A stretch of DNA of 64,000 bases from JAHEFU01 sp041395205 (GCA_041395205.1 JAWLAZ010000001.1:930001-994000); one strand, 5' to 3'. Positions 37,879-47,216 are shown, counted from the stretch's first letter. Made by a program: numbers and translations. Notes: generated from the sequence alone by a model not told the origin.

Positions 37879-39087
37879 ATGCCGGCCTACCGTACAGTCC
37901 GTGACTTCCTGATCAGGCAGCTCGACGCCACCCGCCTGCTGGCGGTGCTCGGCGTGGCAATCGGCTGCGCCAACATCATCGCGCTGATCGGGGTGACTGA
38001 CACCGCCAAGTACCAGACCTTCGCCATTCTGCGCGATGTCGGTGCCAACACCCTGTTCATCACGAGCTTCGTGGAGAACGAGGAGGAGGACGCCCCGCAG
38101 CGCAGCCAGGCGATGGCCTTCCTGCCGCCGGACTATCCGGCCGTGGCCCGTGCCAATGCGGACGTGGAGCTGGCCGCCGGTGTGCTGCTGATGAGCGGGC
38201 ATGTGGGGATCGGCGCGGACCGGATCTACACCACGATCGAGGGGGCCGAGCCGGACTACACGGAGATCCGCGGGCACGGGATCGCCAGCGGGCGCTTCAT
38301 CGAACAGGCGGATGAGGACAGCCGTGCGCTGGTCTGCTGCCTGGGCTCGGAGATCGTGCAGGAACTCTTCCCGGATGGCAGCGATCCGCTCGGCCAGGAA
38401 CTGGTGCTGCGTGGCAAGCGCTTCGAGATCGTCGGCACGATGATCGAGAAGGGGCTCGTCGGCATCGAGCGCATGGACCACCGCGTCTTCATTCCGCTGA
38501 CGGTCTGCCAGGAGCTCTACAACACTCCCGGGGTGCATACCGTGCTGGCGCGCGTGCGCGAGCAGGCGGAGCTGGAGCAGGTCAAGCAGGAACTGGAGCA
38601 GGAGCTGCGGGCCAGTGCCGGCATGGCCGATGATGCCCCGAGCGACTTCACCGTGGCCAGCGTGGAGGACCTGACCGGGATCATCTCCTCGACGACGGGG
38701 ATCTTCGAATTCCTGCTCGTCGGCATTTCCAGCGTGGCGCTGCTCGTGGCCGGGATCGGGATCATGAACGTGATGCTGATGCAGGTGATGGGCCGCACGC
38801 GTGAGATCGGCGTGCGGCGTGCGGTCGGGGCCCGGCGGCGCGACATCTACCGCCAGTTCGTGGAGGAGGCCGTGGTCCAGACCCTGCTCGGCACGGCCTG
38901 CGGCGTGCTGCTGGGAATCTGGAGTGCGCGGGCCTTCCTGGTCTACATGGACTGGGTGCCGCATCTGACAACGGCCACGGTGCTGCTGGCCGTGTTCTTC
39001 AGCCTGCTCTCCGGGCTGCTGTTCGGGCTCTACCCCGCGCTCTACGCCTCACGCCTGAAGCCGATCGACTGCCTGCGCTACGAGTGA
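37879..39087 (+). CDS. MacB/FtsX-type ABC transporter permease
   Basis: 402 residues with four membrane helices. Helix 1 (LLAVLGVAIGCANIIALIGV) is followed by a MacB-like periplasmic domain (about residues 50-260), then the FtsX core (FEFLLVGISSVALLVAGIGIMNVMLM, VMGRTREIGVRRAVGARRRDI) and two last helices. TAGAAT lies 10 nt before the ATG. No ATPase gene is adjacent. The cargo is unknown; MacB relatives export lipoproteins, peptides or drugs. The 3' end overlaps the convergent dioxygenase gene by 10 bp. Confidence 0.9.
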   Translation: MPAYRTVRDFLIRQLDATRLLAVLGVAIGCANIIALIGVTDTAKYQTFAILRDVGANTLFITSFVENEEEDAPQRSQAMAFLPPDYPAVARANADVELAAGVLLMSGHVGIGADRIYTTIEGAEPDYTEIRGHGIASGRFIEQADEDSRALVCCLGSEIVQELFPDGSDPLGQELVLRGKRFEIVGTMIEKGLVGIERMDHRVFIPLTVCQELYNTPGVHTVLARVREQAELEQVKQELEQELRASAGMADDAPSDFTVASVEDLTGIISSTTGIFEFLLVGISSVALLVAGIGIMNVMLMQVMGRTREIGVRRAVGARRRDIYRQFVEEAVVQTLLGTACGVLLGIWSARAFLVYMDWVPHLTTATVLLAVFFSLLSGLLFGLYPALYASRLKPIDCLRYE

Positions 39088-40463
39088 AGCGGCTGCAGGG
39101 TGCGCTGGCCTTCGCGCCAGGCCTTCATCCCGCCCTCGAGGATCCCGTAGCTGCTGAAGCCCCGGCGGGCCAGGGCTGAGGCAGCGACCGCGGCCCGCGC
39201 CCCGCCTTCGCAGACGAGGATCTGCGTGCGCTGCGGATCCAGATTGCCAATGCCGCCGGAAACCAGCTCGCCTGTCTCGATGTTGACAGCGCCGGGGATA
39301 TGCCCCGCCGCGAATTCATCGGCGCTGCGCACGTCGACGATCTGGGCCGAGCCGTCCGTCAGGCGGCTGTCGGAGCCGGTGAGCAGCAGCGCGCTGTGCA
39401 GGCGCGGCCCGAGGCTGGCCGGGTCCAGCACGCCGGCGATGTTGTCAAAACCGACGAGCTCCAGTGCGCGGCGTGCCGCCGGGTGCGGATGCGCATTGTC
39501 AGCCAGCAGCACGATGGGCCGCTCAGGGTCCAGGCTCCAGCCGGCCCAGTTGGCCTGGCCGCTGTCAACCGGCAGGGAGAAGCTGCCCGGCAGATGCCCG
39601 GCCATGTACTGCTCCGGCGTGCGGATGTCCACGAGCTGCAGCTGCGGGTCATTCAGCACATCCTCACCCAGATGGCGCAGTGGGCGGTTGAGGTCGCCGA
39701 GCAGGGCCGGGCCCGCGCGGTTGATGCGCTTCATGTTGGCAAAGTAGGGCGGGGCGGCCGGCATGCCCTGCATCAGTTCGTCGATCCAGGCCTCACGCTG
39801 CAGCTGCCTGAGCGCGGGGTTGGTACGCCGCTCATAGCCCAGCGTGGAACTGTCGCGGCCGCCGAGACCCTTGCCGCAGAGTGAACCGGCACCGTGCGCC
39901 GGGAGGATCTCCGTGAAGTCCGGCAGGCCGCTGAGCCGCTCGAACAGGGTGTCATAGAGCTGCGTTGCCAGAAGCGCCCGCGCCTGCTCCCCGAGCAGGT
40001 CCGGCCGGCCGACGCTGCCCACGAACAGCAGGTCGCCGCTGAACAGCAGCCAGGGGTCAGCACTGCTGCGCTGCAGGTCGTAGAGTTCAAGCACGATGTG
40101 CTCCGGGGTATGCCCCGGGCTGTGCCGGGCCACGAGCCGGATGCTGCCGATCTGCACGCTGTCGCCATCGGACAGCACGTTGTCAGCGAAGGCCTGGGTC
40201 CATTCCTCGCCACCGAGCCCCGAACTGTGGATCGTCAGCGCATCGCCGAGGATCGCCTTCAGCTCCGGCCCGCCGCTGAGGAAGTCGGCATGCACATGTG
40301 TGTCGATGCTGTGCGTGATCCGCAGCCGGTGGCGCTCCGCCAGGGCCATGAGCCCTCCCACATGGCGCGTGGGGTCGATCAGCACGGCCTCGCCCGCCGC
40401 CGGGCAGCCGACGAGGTAGCTGTGGATTGCCAGTCCGGGTGTTGTCAGTCGTTCGATGATCAT
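39078..40463 (-). CDS. Persulfide dioxygenase fused to two rhodanese domains
   Basis: 461 residues. The N-terminal MBL fold (~1-240) has the ETHE1-type metal site THVHADFLSGG, HSPGHTPEHIVLEL, SGDLLFVGSVGRPDL and LPAHGAGSLCGKGLG. It oxidises glutathione or other persulfides to sulfite. Rhodanese 1 (~260-345) lacks the active Cys (IVLLADNAHPH) and is probably structural; rhodanese 2 (~360-450) has a catalytic CEGGARA loop. A ribosome-binding site (AAGGGGC) precedes it, and ArsR lies 38 nt upstream, so the two form a sulfide-stress operon. Confidence 0.9.
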   Translation of the reverse strand: MIIERLTTPGLAIHSYLVGCPAAGEAVLIDPTRHVGGLMALAERHRLRITHSIDTHVHADFLSGGPELKAILGDALTIHSSGLGGEEWTQAFADNVLSDGDSVQIGSIRLVARHSPGHTPEHIVLELYDLQRSSADPWLLFSGDLLFVGSVGRPDLLGEQARALLATQLYDTLFERLSGLPDFTEILPAHGAGSLCGKGLGGRDSSTLGYERRTNPALRQLQREAWIDELMQGMPAAPPYFANMKRINRAGPALLGDLNRPLRHLGEDVLNDPQLQLVDIRTPEQYMAGHLPGSFSLPVDSGQANWAGWSLDPERPIVLLADNAHPHPAARRALELVGFDNIAGVLDPASLGPRLHSALLLTGSDSRLTDGSAQIVDVRSADEFAAGHIPGAVNIETGELVSGGIGNLDPQRTQILVCEGGARAAVAASALARRGFSSYGILEGGMKAWREGQRTLQPLHS

Positions 40464-40501
40464 TGTGGTGTTGCCCCTTCAGGTGTGCAGGCTGCGGCGC
40501 T

Positions 40502-40819
40502 TCAGCCCTCGCGGACCTCGCCGAAGCGTCTGTCGATGCAGCCCATGATTTCGCTGAGCGTGCAGTCCCCGATGCTGTAGTAGCAGCTGCGCCCCTCGCG
40601 CTCCAGCCTGAGGAAGCCGTAGCGCTGCAGCAGCCGGAGATGCTCGCTGGCCTGGTTGGGCGGGATGCCGCAGGCCCCGGCCAGTTCGCCGACGCTGTGG
40701 CGGCCCTCCCGCAGCAAGCCGATCAGGCGCAGCCGGGCGGGGTGCCCGATCACGCGCAGGCATTCCGCCGCCTTGTGCAGTGCGGCATCACTGAGCGGAC
40801 TGTCCGTCATGATACTCAT
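40502..40819 (-). CDS. ArsR/BigR-type redox or sulfide-sensing repressor
   Basis: 105 residues. Of three possible ATGs the one at 40819 lies 7 nt after TATATT, so it is preferred. The winged helix has SVGELAGACGIPPNQASEHLRLLQRYGFL and LEREGRSCYYSIGDC. Cysteines in GACG and in SCYYS/IGDC are placed much as in BigR/SqrR-type persulfide sensors, and the metal-binding ELCVCDL motif of classic ArsR is absent. Its partner gene is the persulfide dioxygenase. A palindrome overlaps its promoter. Confidence 0.88.
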   Translation of the reverse strand: MSIMTDSPLSDAALHKAAECLRVIGHPARLRLIGLLREGRHSVGELAGACGIPPNQASEHLRLLQRYGFLRLEREGRSCYYSIGDCTLSEIMGCIDRRFGEVREG

Positions 40820-40826
40820 ACGTATC

Positions 40827-40841
40827 AATATATCGCGATAT
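40827..40841. promoter_or_regulatory. Candidate ArsR operator over the -10 box
   Basis: ATATCGCGATAT (40830-40841) is a perfect 12-bp palindrome that overlaps the TATATT -10 (40832-40827, minus strand) of the arsR-dioxygenase operon. Binding here would block RNA polymerase. Confidence 0.55.
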
Positions 40842-40887
40842 TCCGATATATTTCAGCTGGGCGGCAATTCGCTGCTGCAGTTCAGCG

Positions 40888-41475
40888 TCATGAACCCTGT
40901 CTGGATGCTGCCCGCGGGGCCAGGAAATCCAGCACCCGCCCAAAGTAGACAAGGTTGAACAGCAGCGGGAAGAACAAATAGACTCCCGCCAGCATGAATT
41001 CTGCGGTCTTGATCCGCAGCACGTCAACGTAACCGAAGGTGTGTCTCAGGTCATCTTCATATCCGGTTTCCGTAACAGGCTGGAACAGCGGCCAGAGGAT
41101 GGCAATCACCCCTGCGGCGCAGAGGCTGAAAATCAGGGTGTACACCCAGCTTGCGGAGCCTGTAAACGACCAGCCTGCTGAATCCGCTATCCGCCAGGGG
41201 TGGAACCTCAGGAGAATGATCAGGTTGGCAAGCAGGAAGGCCAGTGATCCACAGAACGCGCAAGCTTCTAATAGCTCTTCACCTGAAGCGGATGTGGGGA
41301 AAAACAGAGCCAGGAACAGGACGACTGCTGCACATATCAGGCCGATAATGACTGCCAAGCGGATAAAAGTAGCGTATCGAATGGTCTCCTCATCGAGGAG
41401 CTCATGCAGTGGTTCTCCCATGATCCAGCGTATGGAGGTAGGAGGCCTGGCTGGTGCAGTTGGTTCGCGCTTCAT
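40888..41475 (-). CDS. Four-helix membrane protein of unknown function
   Basis: 195 residues with four hydrophobic helices: FIRLAVIIGLICAAVVLFLALFF, FCGSLAFLLANLIILL, WVYTLIFSLCAAGVIAIL and MLAGVYLFFPLLFNLVYF. The N-terminal 40 residues are cytoplasmic. I recognise no family. It lies upstream of arsR on the same strand with its own start, about 70 bp away. Confidence 0.7.
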   Translation of the reverse strand: MKREPTAPARPPTSIRWIMGEPLHELLDEETIRYATFIRLAVIIGLICAAVVLFLALFFPTSASGEELLEACAFCGSLAFLLANLIILLRFHPWRIADSAGWSFTGSASWVYTLIFSLCAAGVIAILWPLFQPVTETGYEDDLRHTFGYVDVLRIKTAEFMLAGVYLFFPLLFNLVYFGRVLDFLAPRAASRQGS

Positions 41476-41667
41476 GGATCAAAACCCAGGGTGAGATTTT
41501 GCTTACGCAGTTATGTTGGTCTAGACAAGAATATCAGTCAGGAAGTTCCCACATTGCATTGATCCGGATTGCAGCAATCAGACTCCGTATCACTGCTTCG
41601 CTGCGGCGATAAGCTGCTCCCGGCAACCTGCAAGCTGTTTTCCCGGCACACGGATATAATGCTTCTG

Positions 41668-42066
41668 ATGCGCATCACGCTGATCATCCTGCTTCCGGTC
41701 GTGGCCGGGCTGCTTTCCGCCTGTCCCGGCAGCGTGGCCATGCACCTGCCCGTCGGCAGTGGCCAGGGCGACTACATCGGGCAGTTCCTGGATGACACGG
41801 GGACGCTCGTGCTCGGCACATTCGAGATGGAGATCGCCGACAGCGGGGCGATGGAGGGCGACGGGCAGCTCAACGGCCGCGACATGAAGCTCGTGGGCTT
41901 CTTCGACGGCAGCCGGCTGGAGGGCTGGGTCAGCGACGACCTGACCGGGCGCACGGGGCAGTTCGACGGCGCGCCGGAGGGTAACAACATGCTCGGCAGC
42001 TACGAGCTGGAGGGCCCGGCCGGCGAACGGCTCGAGGGCTTCTGGGACGCGAACCCGGATAACTGA
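41668..42066 (+). CDS. Small lipoprotein
   Basis: 132 residues. The ATG at 41668 lies 7 nt after TATAAT (leaderless) and gives the lipobox GLLSAC at Cys19. The mature protein has alternating short beta strands (GTLVLGTFEMEI, GFFDGSRLEGWV, NNMLGSYELEG), a repeat of the form G-x-F/Y-D/E-L typical of small beta-barrel or beta-sheet lipoproteins. Function unknown. Confidence 0.78.
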   Translation: MRITLIILLPVVAGLLSACPGSVAMHLPVGSGQGDYIGQFLDDTGTLVLGTFEMEIADSGAMEGDGQLNGRDMKLVGFFDGSRLEGWVSDDLTGRTGQFDGAPEGNNMLGSYELEGPAGERLEGFWDANPDN

Positions 42067-42079
42067 GAATCCCGGGATC

Positions 42080-42217
42080 GGGTTTCGGGTTTCCGGTTGG
42101 CGCAGAGAGTTCTCAGGGACAGTGGATTTGATCCTGAATGCTGCGCTGTAGTCAGGTTGAAAGCATTCCCGCTGTTCCGGTGGATTTAGTTTGCCGAAAC
42201 CCGAAACCCGAAACCGG
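42080..42217. repeat. Inverted pair of GGGTTTC repeats
   Basis: GGGTTTCGGGTTTCCGG (42080-42096) and CCGAAACCCGAAACCCG (from 42194) are inverted copies flanking about 100 bp between two convergent genes. They could form a long cruciform or a bidirectional terminator-like RNA hairpin. Confidence 0.6.
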
Positions 42218-42230
42218 CAACCCGTTTGTC

Positions 42231-43823
42231 CTACTTGCCGAAGTTGCGGCGCGGGGACTGCCCGAGCGGACGGTACTCGTCGTCAGGATCGAGTTCGGCA
42301 TACCACTTCATGAAGCGCAGGTAGCCGAGCTCGTACTGCGAGACATCGTAGCCCTGGGGGCTCTGGAGGATGTCCTCCAGCAGCTGCGGCAGCTGCAGCC
42401 GCCCCTGGCCGGGCGTTGCCAGACCGTGCTTGCTGCTGTCAACGGCCAGCAGGCCGTAGGCCAGTTCGTGGCTCTCGAGCGCACTGCCCTCGTTGTCATC
42501 TCCCCAGCTTGAACCCGCACCGCCGCCCATGTCACGGCTGATGTCGGCCTCGAAGCTGCGGTTCAGCTCCAGCAGCAGGTCCCGCGCCTGCTGCGGATCC
42601 ACGCTGGAATCGCCGACACGGGCGAAGAGGTCCAGCTCCTCGATGGCCGGCAGCTCGAGCCGCACCGGATCGACCTGGATCTCGCGGACCTCCGTCCAGC
42701 TCGGCAGCACACCGGCCTGCACATGCCGCGAGGCATCCTCCAGCTTGTCGAGGCCGCGCTGGATCATCTGCTTCTCGGCATCGGCCACGCGCGTGCGCGT
42801 CTCTGCGAGGCTCTGCACCAGCAGGCTGTCCGGGCCGTTGCCGGTGATGCCCTCCGTCGGGAAGAGCGGTGTTGTCAGACTTGAAGGAGCCGCCAGGCTG
42901 CCGATCCCGCCGGCATTGCTGCCCGCGCTGACAAGCTGCAGGTCGCTGGCCAGCTCGAGGTCCAGCACGCCGCGGCGGGCCTGCCAGGCCGTGCGCAGGC
43001 GCTCGATCTCACCGAGCATCGTCTCGCGCACCAGACGCTCGTCACCGAGGCTGACCAGCTCATCGAACTGCTGGCGAGGCAGCTGGGCCAGGCCGAGCTG
43101 CAGGTCGAACTGCTCCAGCAGCAGGTCGAGCCTCGCGAACTGGCTTTCGTACCAGAGCTGCTTCTGCTCGGCGATGTTGTAGCTGCGCTCGTTCAGCACG
43201 CGCGCGGCCTCCAGCTCATGCCCGCTGTACTTGCCGGCCAGGGCCCCGGCCAGGCTGCCCACGGGCGGCAGGCCGCTGTCCGCGGCGTTGGCATTCCAGA
43301 TCCCGTCCACGCCCTCCTCGAAGGCATTGCGGCCCTCCTCGAAGCTGAGGCGGCGCAGGCGCAGGCGGTTCTTGATGTCGTTGATGTCGCTGACGCGCTG
43401 GCGGATGCGCTCGATGCGCTCCTCCATGTAGACCGGCTCGCGCTGCGGGGCGCTGAGCTCGATGGCAACCACCCCGCGCCGGCTGCGCCCGTAGATCAGG
43501 CCGCGCGTGACGTCCGCGGTGTAGATGAAGCGGCCCTTGTCATCGAAGTAGCCCAGCCCCGCCGGTGAGACCTCATACTGCCCCTTCGGCAGGTCGAGGT
43601 TGATTGCCACCGGGCTGCGCTGCTCGAGATCCACGCGGTCGTAGTAGACCGGGATAGTGAGCGGGCTGAAGGGTCGTGAGACTGAGGGCACCAGCACGGC
43701 GGCCAGCAGCAGCAGGATGCTCAGGTTGCGGCAGCGTTCCAGCCAGACGCGCCGGCCGTCCTCCGGGTAGACCGGAAAGGGCGCGGGACGCTTCAGTTCA
43801 AACTCTGGCCGGTACTGCTTCAT
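42231..43823 (-). CDS. Single-pass membrane protein with coiled-coil regions
   Basis: 530 residues. There is one membrane helix near residues 33-50 (LSILLLLAAVLVPSV). The outside portion begins with a small beta region (NLDLPKGQYEVSPAGLGYF) and continues with long charged helices (EERIERIRQRVSDINDIKNRLRLRRL). It is probably a scaffold or assembly protein. No known family. Its start overlaps the end of miaB by 26 nt, so the two are cotranscribed. Confidence 0.75.
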   Translation of the reverse strand: MKQYRPEFELKRPAPFPVYPEDGRRVWLERCRNLSILLLLAAVLVPSVSRPFSPLTIPVYYDRVDLEQRSPVAINLDLPKGQYEVSPAGLGYFDDKGRFIYTADVTRGLIYGRSRRGVVAIELSAPQREPVYMEERIERIRQRVSDINDIKNRLRLRRLSFEEGRNAFEEGVDGIWNANAADSGLPPVGSLAGALAGKYSGHELEAARVLNERSYNIAEQKQLWYESQFARLDLLLEQFDLQLGLAQLPRQQFDELVSLGDERLVRETMLGEIERLRTAWQARRGVLDLELASDLQLVSAGSNAGGIGSLAAPSSLTTPLFPTEGITGNGPDSLLVQSLAETRTRVADAEKQMIQRGLDKLEDASRHVQAGVLPSWTEVREIQVDPVRLELPAIEELDLFARVGDSSVDPQQARDLLLELNRSFEADISRDMGGGAGSSWGDDNEGSALESHELAYGLLAVDSSKHGLATPGQGRLQLPQLLEDILQSPQGYDVSQYELGYLRFMKWYAELDPDDEYRPLGQSPRRNFGK

Positions 43824-45141
43824 GCGCTACGCTGATTTCCTCGCCCGTGAAGGCGCTGACCCGCACACCGCGGATCAGGGCGCGGGAGTATTCCCCCACC
43901 GCCTTATCCGTTTTCGGCATATATACGGGCTTGTTGAATGATGTTCGGCCGATTGCCCCGTCAGGATTAACCGCCTCGATGATGATCTCCAGCTCCTGCC
44001 CGATGTAGCGCAGGCTGCGCTCGGCGGAGGTCTTCCTCTGCAGCTCAATGATCTCGGAGAGCCGGCGGATCTTCACCTCACGGCTCAGGAGATCCGGGAA
44101 GTGCCGCGCACTGTGGGTGCCGGGGCGTTCGCTGTAGGCGAACATGAAGGCATCGTCGAAACCGATCTCCTCCATCAGGGCATAGGTCTCGCGGTAGTCG
44201 GCCTCCGTCTCCGTGGGGAAGCCGACGAGGATGTCCGTGGTCAGGTAGAGGTCCGGCCTGACTGCACGCGCTTTGGCCACCATCCGGCGGTAGGTTGCCA
44301 CGTCATGCTTGCGCTTCATGTCCGTGAGCACCCTGTCCGAGCCGCTCTGGATCGGCAGGTGCAGCAGCGGGGTGATGCGCGGGTGCGCGATGATCCGCTC
44401 GCAGATCTCATCCGTCATGTCGCAGGCCAGGCTCGTGAGGAAGCGCACCCAGGGGAAGCTGGTGTTCTCCAGCACGGCCTCCATCATTTCGATGAAGCGC
44501 TGGCTGCCGTCCCCGCTGCTCCTGCCGTAGGCCATGATGCTCTGGCCGAGGATCGTCACATCCGGGGCTCCGCGCAGTTCATGCGCCTGGGCCTCCTCGA
44601 CGATCTTCGCAATCGGTTCGTCACGCTGCGGGCCGCGCGCCCAGGGCACCACGCAGAAGCTGCAGCGGTGGTTGCAGCCGCGGATCGCCGTCACGAAGTT
44701 CTGGGTGCCGATGCTCGTGGTCATCGCCGGGGAGAATTCGTCATCCAGCGCGGCGCTGCTGAGCAGCTCGAAGTGCTCCATCAGCTGGCTGAGCACCAGA
44801 TCCGGGTCGGAGTAATTCACCAGCAGGTCGATGTGCGGGTAGGTCTCGGAGATCTTCTTCTGGTTGCGGGGGATCACGCAGCCCATGGCCACGATGAAGG
44901 GCCTGCGGCCCTGCGTGTTCAGGGTGTGCTTCAGCCCGCCGAAGAAGCTCATGGCCTTGTCCTCGGCCTTCTTGCGCACCATGCAGGTGTTGACCATCAC
45001 GAGGTCGGCTTCCTCCGGCGTCTCGACGCGGCGGCCGCCGTAGGCATTGAGCCGCGCGGAGATGTCGTCCACGTCCGCCACGTTCATCTGGCAGCCGAAG
45101 ACCCGGGAGAAATACGTGAATCTATCCGCCCTGGTGCTGAT
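43798..45141 (-). CDS. miaB: tRNA-2-methylthio-N6-dimethylallyladenosine synthase
   Basis: About 447 residues. Radical-SAM methylthiotransferase modifying A37 of tRNAs. It has the UPF0004 domain (VFGCQMNVAD, VNTCMVRKKAE, GCVIPRNQ), the radical SAM cluster RGCNHRCSFCVVPWARG and a C-terminal TRAM domain. No ATG, GTG or TTG fits the N-terminus. TATAAT at 45153-45148 is followed by 6 nt and an in-frame AUC at 45141, the same geometry as other genes here, so AUC may be the start. A far upstream ATG (45285) adds 48 non-conserved residues. Confidence 0.9.
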   Translation of the reverse strand: MSTRADRFTYFSRVFGCQMNVADVDDISARLNAYGGRRVETPEEADLVMVNTCMVRKKAEDKAMSFFGGLKHTLNTQGRRPFIVAMGCVIPRNQKKISETYPHIDLLVNYSDPDLVLSQLMEHFELLSSAALDDEFSPAMTTSIGTQNFVTAIRGCNHRCSFCVVPWARGPQRDEPIAKIVEEAQAHELRGAPDVTILGQSIMAYGRSSGDGSQRFIEMMEAVLENTSFPWVRFLTSLACDMTDEICERIIAHPRITPLLHLPIQSGSDRVLTDMKRKHDVATYRRMVAKARAVRPDLYLTTDILVGFPTETEADYRETYALMEEIGFDDAFMFAYSERPGTHSARHFPDLLSREVKIRRLSEIIELQRKTSAERSLRYIGQELEIIIEAVNPDGAIGRTSFNKPVYMPKTDKAVGEYSRALIRGVRVSAFTGEEISVAHEAVPARV

Positions 45142-45450
45142 CAGGACATTATAACAATAAAGGTCAGGGAAACCGGCGGGATTGCAGCTGCGCCTGCTTT
45201 CTGACTGTTGGTTCTGTCCCGGCATGTCACACTGCGATTTGCGGAGATAGCTATACAAAGTGCAAAACTCGGTTAAAATGGACAAGGGTTGCGGGCCGGC
45301 CGTGGTCGCAACCGACAGCCAGGGGTATATGGAGCAGCTCCTCCGCTTCGCAGGGATGTGGAACGGACGGATTCGGTCAGGCCATGCTTGACCCGGCTGA
45401 GTCCTGCGACTATTATGCTCCCGTAGATATTACAAATCTGAGGTAGGACC
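45142..45450. other. Divergent control region between miaB and a lipoprotein gene
   Basis: Holds the miaB -10 (45148-45153) and the promoter of the + strand lipoprotein gene (45388-45416). Nothing else is recognised between them. Confidence 0.5.
45388..45416 (+). promoter_or_regulatory. Promoter of the cohesin-dockerin lipoprotein gene
   Basis: TTGACC (45388-45393), 17-bp spacer, TATTAT (45411-45416). It predicts a leader of about 27 nt with a GAGGTAGGA ribosome-binding site. Confidence 0.65.
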
Positions 45451-47112
45451 ATGCTGAAAAGGTACTGGTTAAGCGCGGTGCTCACGTTTGCTCTCGTTCT
45501 GAGCGCATCCTGCAGCACCCTCAATGTTGGCAACAGCAGCCCCGAGCGGGAAGTTGACGCCTTCACACTGAACGTCCTGGAAGACAGTTACTTCAACGGT
45601 TCCTCCGTGGAGGGTTACTTCCTGACCACCGAGGAGACGGACACGGATGTCATGGTCAGCGTCAACGCCTACGGCGCCGCTGACCTGAAGGCCCTGTACT
45701 TCGAGATGGAGTACGACGCTGACCAGCTCCGCCCGATGGGTGTGCACTACAGCGAGGGGATTGCTGATGATGCCGACCGTCTGTCCCTGACTTATCTCAA
45801 GGACCGCGGCTCCGTCACCAGCGGCCAGATGGTTGCCAATCCGGACTGGCACAGCGGCTTCAGCGGCGATGGCGTGCTGGCCGTTGTCAACTTCCGCAAG
45901 GCCGGGACCCCGCTGATCCGTGAGACCAGCAAGGTCAACACCAGCCCGGCGGGCGGTGCCCTTGAGATCACCTTTGACGGCACTGACCTGCTGGAGTGGT
46001 GGTACAACAACCCGGCTGACTATGACCAGAACGGTGAGGTCGGCATCTCCGATCTGACTCCGCTCGGCATCAACCTCAACAAGGACGCCTCCGGCGCAAC
46101 CTTCATGGATTCGCTGAGCGTGGTTGACGGTGACAAGAACGGCCTGATCACCCTTGCTGACATCACCCCGATCGGTGTGAACTTCGGCAACTCCTGCAAC
46201 GGCGGTTACAACGTCTATGCCGGCAACTCCGCTGACAAGCCCAGCGGTGGCGACCCGGACGTCATTTCTGAGCTGGATACCGTGGCCTTCAGTGCCGCGA
46301 CCGGCACCAATGTGCAGCGCAAGAAGTTCAGCTACACGGTTGCTTCCCCCAATGCCGCTGACGAGTACTGGGTGCGTGGCGTCAGTGCCGCCAGCGAGCT
46401 GGGCACACCCAGCGATACCGTTGGCGGTGACCCGAATGCCAAGCCCGGCATCGAGCTGCTCAACCCGACCCCCGACGGCGGTGGTACCGGCACTGGTGCT
46501 GACCCCTTCGTGATCACGAGCCTGGCCCAGGCCACCGGTGACTTCACCTTCGAGGTGACTGCCTCCCCCAATGACGGTGGTGGTGTGATCACCGGTGATT
46601 CCGGCGTGGAGATTCTCACCAATCCGGCCGGTGCCAACAGCGGCATTGTCCAGGGTACCGGTGTGGTGAGCTTCAACAATACCGAGACCAGCTTCACCGT
46701 CTCCGCGCTCGTGAACGGCGTTGCCACCAACAACCTGAGCTTCAGCATCCAGATCGCCCCGGCCGGCCTGTTCATCTTCACTGACCCGGCCGACACTGAC
46801 TGGAGCACGGTGACCGGTGACGGTGCGACCACCGAGACTGCCTACATCATCGCCACCAACTCCTTCAACACCGACGGCAGCACGGAGTTCAGCTTCATCG
46901 CCAACTCCATGAATGACGGCAGCGGTGACGTGATCGATGTCAACACCCTGACCTGGGGCGCGGACATTCCCTTCATGGTGACCAACGGCTGGAGCACTCC
47001 GGGTACCGCGACCTTCGAGCCCAACTTCACCAACACCTTCGTGTTCGCCCAGGATGCCGAGCTCAACAACAGCAACGACGTCCATGTGGCCGCGGAGAAC
47101 CTGCCTGAATAA
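45451..47112 (+). CDS. Cohesin-like/dockerin lipoprotein, intact
   Basis: 553 residues. Lipoprotein signal (LVLSASC), cohesin-like beta domain (~40-165; ALYFEMEYDADQLRPMG, GVLAVVNF), two dockerin EF-hands (ADYDQNGEVGISDLTPLGIN and DGDKNGLITLADITPIG), a conserved YNVYAGNS segment, then Ig-like beta modules. Same architecture as the genes at 4824 and 7118, but unbroken. Unlike cellulosomes, one protein holds both cohesin-like and dockerin partners, so self-association or cross-linking between paralogues on the cell surface is possible. A strong terminator follows. Confidence 0.85.
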   Translation: MLKRYWLSAVLTFALVLSASCSTLNVGNSSPEREVDAFTLNVLEDSYFNGSSVEGYFLTTEETDTDVMVSVNAYGAADLKALYFEMEYDADQLRPMGVHYSEGIADDADRLSLTYLKDRGSVTSGQMVANPDWHSGFSGDGVLAVVNFRKAGTPLIRETSKVNTSPAGGALEITFDGTDLLEWWYNNPADYDQNGEVGISDLTPLGINLNKDASGATFMDSLSVVDGDKNGLITLADITPIGVNFGNSCNGGYNVYAGNSADKPSGGDPDVISELDTVAFSAATGTNVQRKKFSYTVASPNAADEYWVRGVSAASELGTPSDTVGGDPNAKPGIELLNPTPDGGGTGTGADPFVITSLAQATGDFTFEVTASPNDGGGVITGDSGVEILTNPAGANSGIVQGTGVVSFNNTETSFTVSALVNGVATNNLSFSIQIAPAGLFIFTDPADTDWSTVTGDGATTETAYIIATNSFNTDGSTEFSFIANSMNDGSGDVIDVNTLTWGADIPFMVTNGWSTPGTATFEPNFTNTFVFAQDAELNNSNDVHVAAENLPE

Positions 47113-47175
47113 GGCCGGTTGACAAACCAGGCTGCGGGAGCGCTTCCCGCGGTCCGCTGCACCGAACAGCATGGA

Positions 47176-47203
47176 GCCCCCCGCCACGGCGGGGGGCTTT
47201 TTT
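47176..47203 (+). terminator. Rho-independent terminator
   Basis: GCCCCCCGCC/GGCGGGGGGC 10-bp stem with a 2-nt apical gap followed by six T residues, 64 nt after the lipoprotein stop. Confidence 0.92.
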
Positions 47204-47216
47204 GTTGATAGGAGGT

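Noticed and set aside
34939..38964. A 1341-residue open frame antisense to addA and the permease gene
   Set aside because: It lies opposite two well-supported genes, has the amino-acid mix expected of an antisense GC-rich frame (Gln, His, Arg, Ala) and no domain or promoter.
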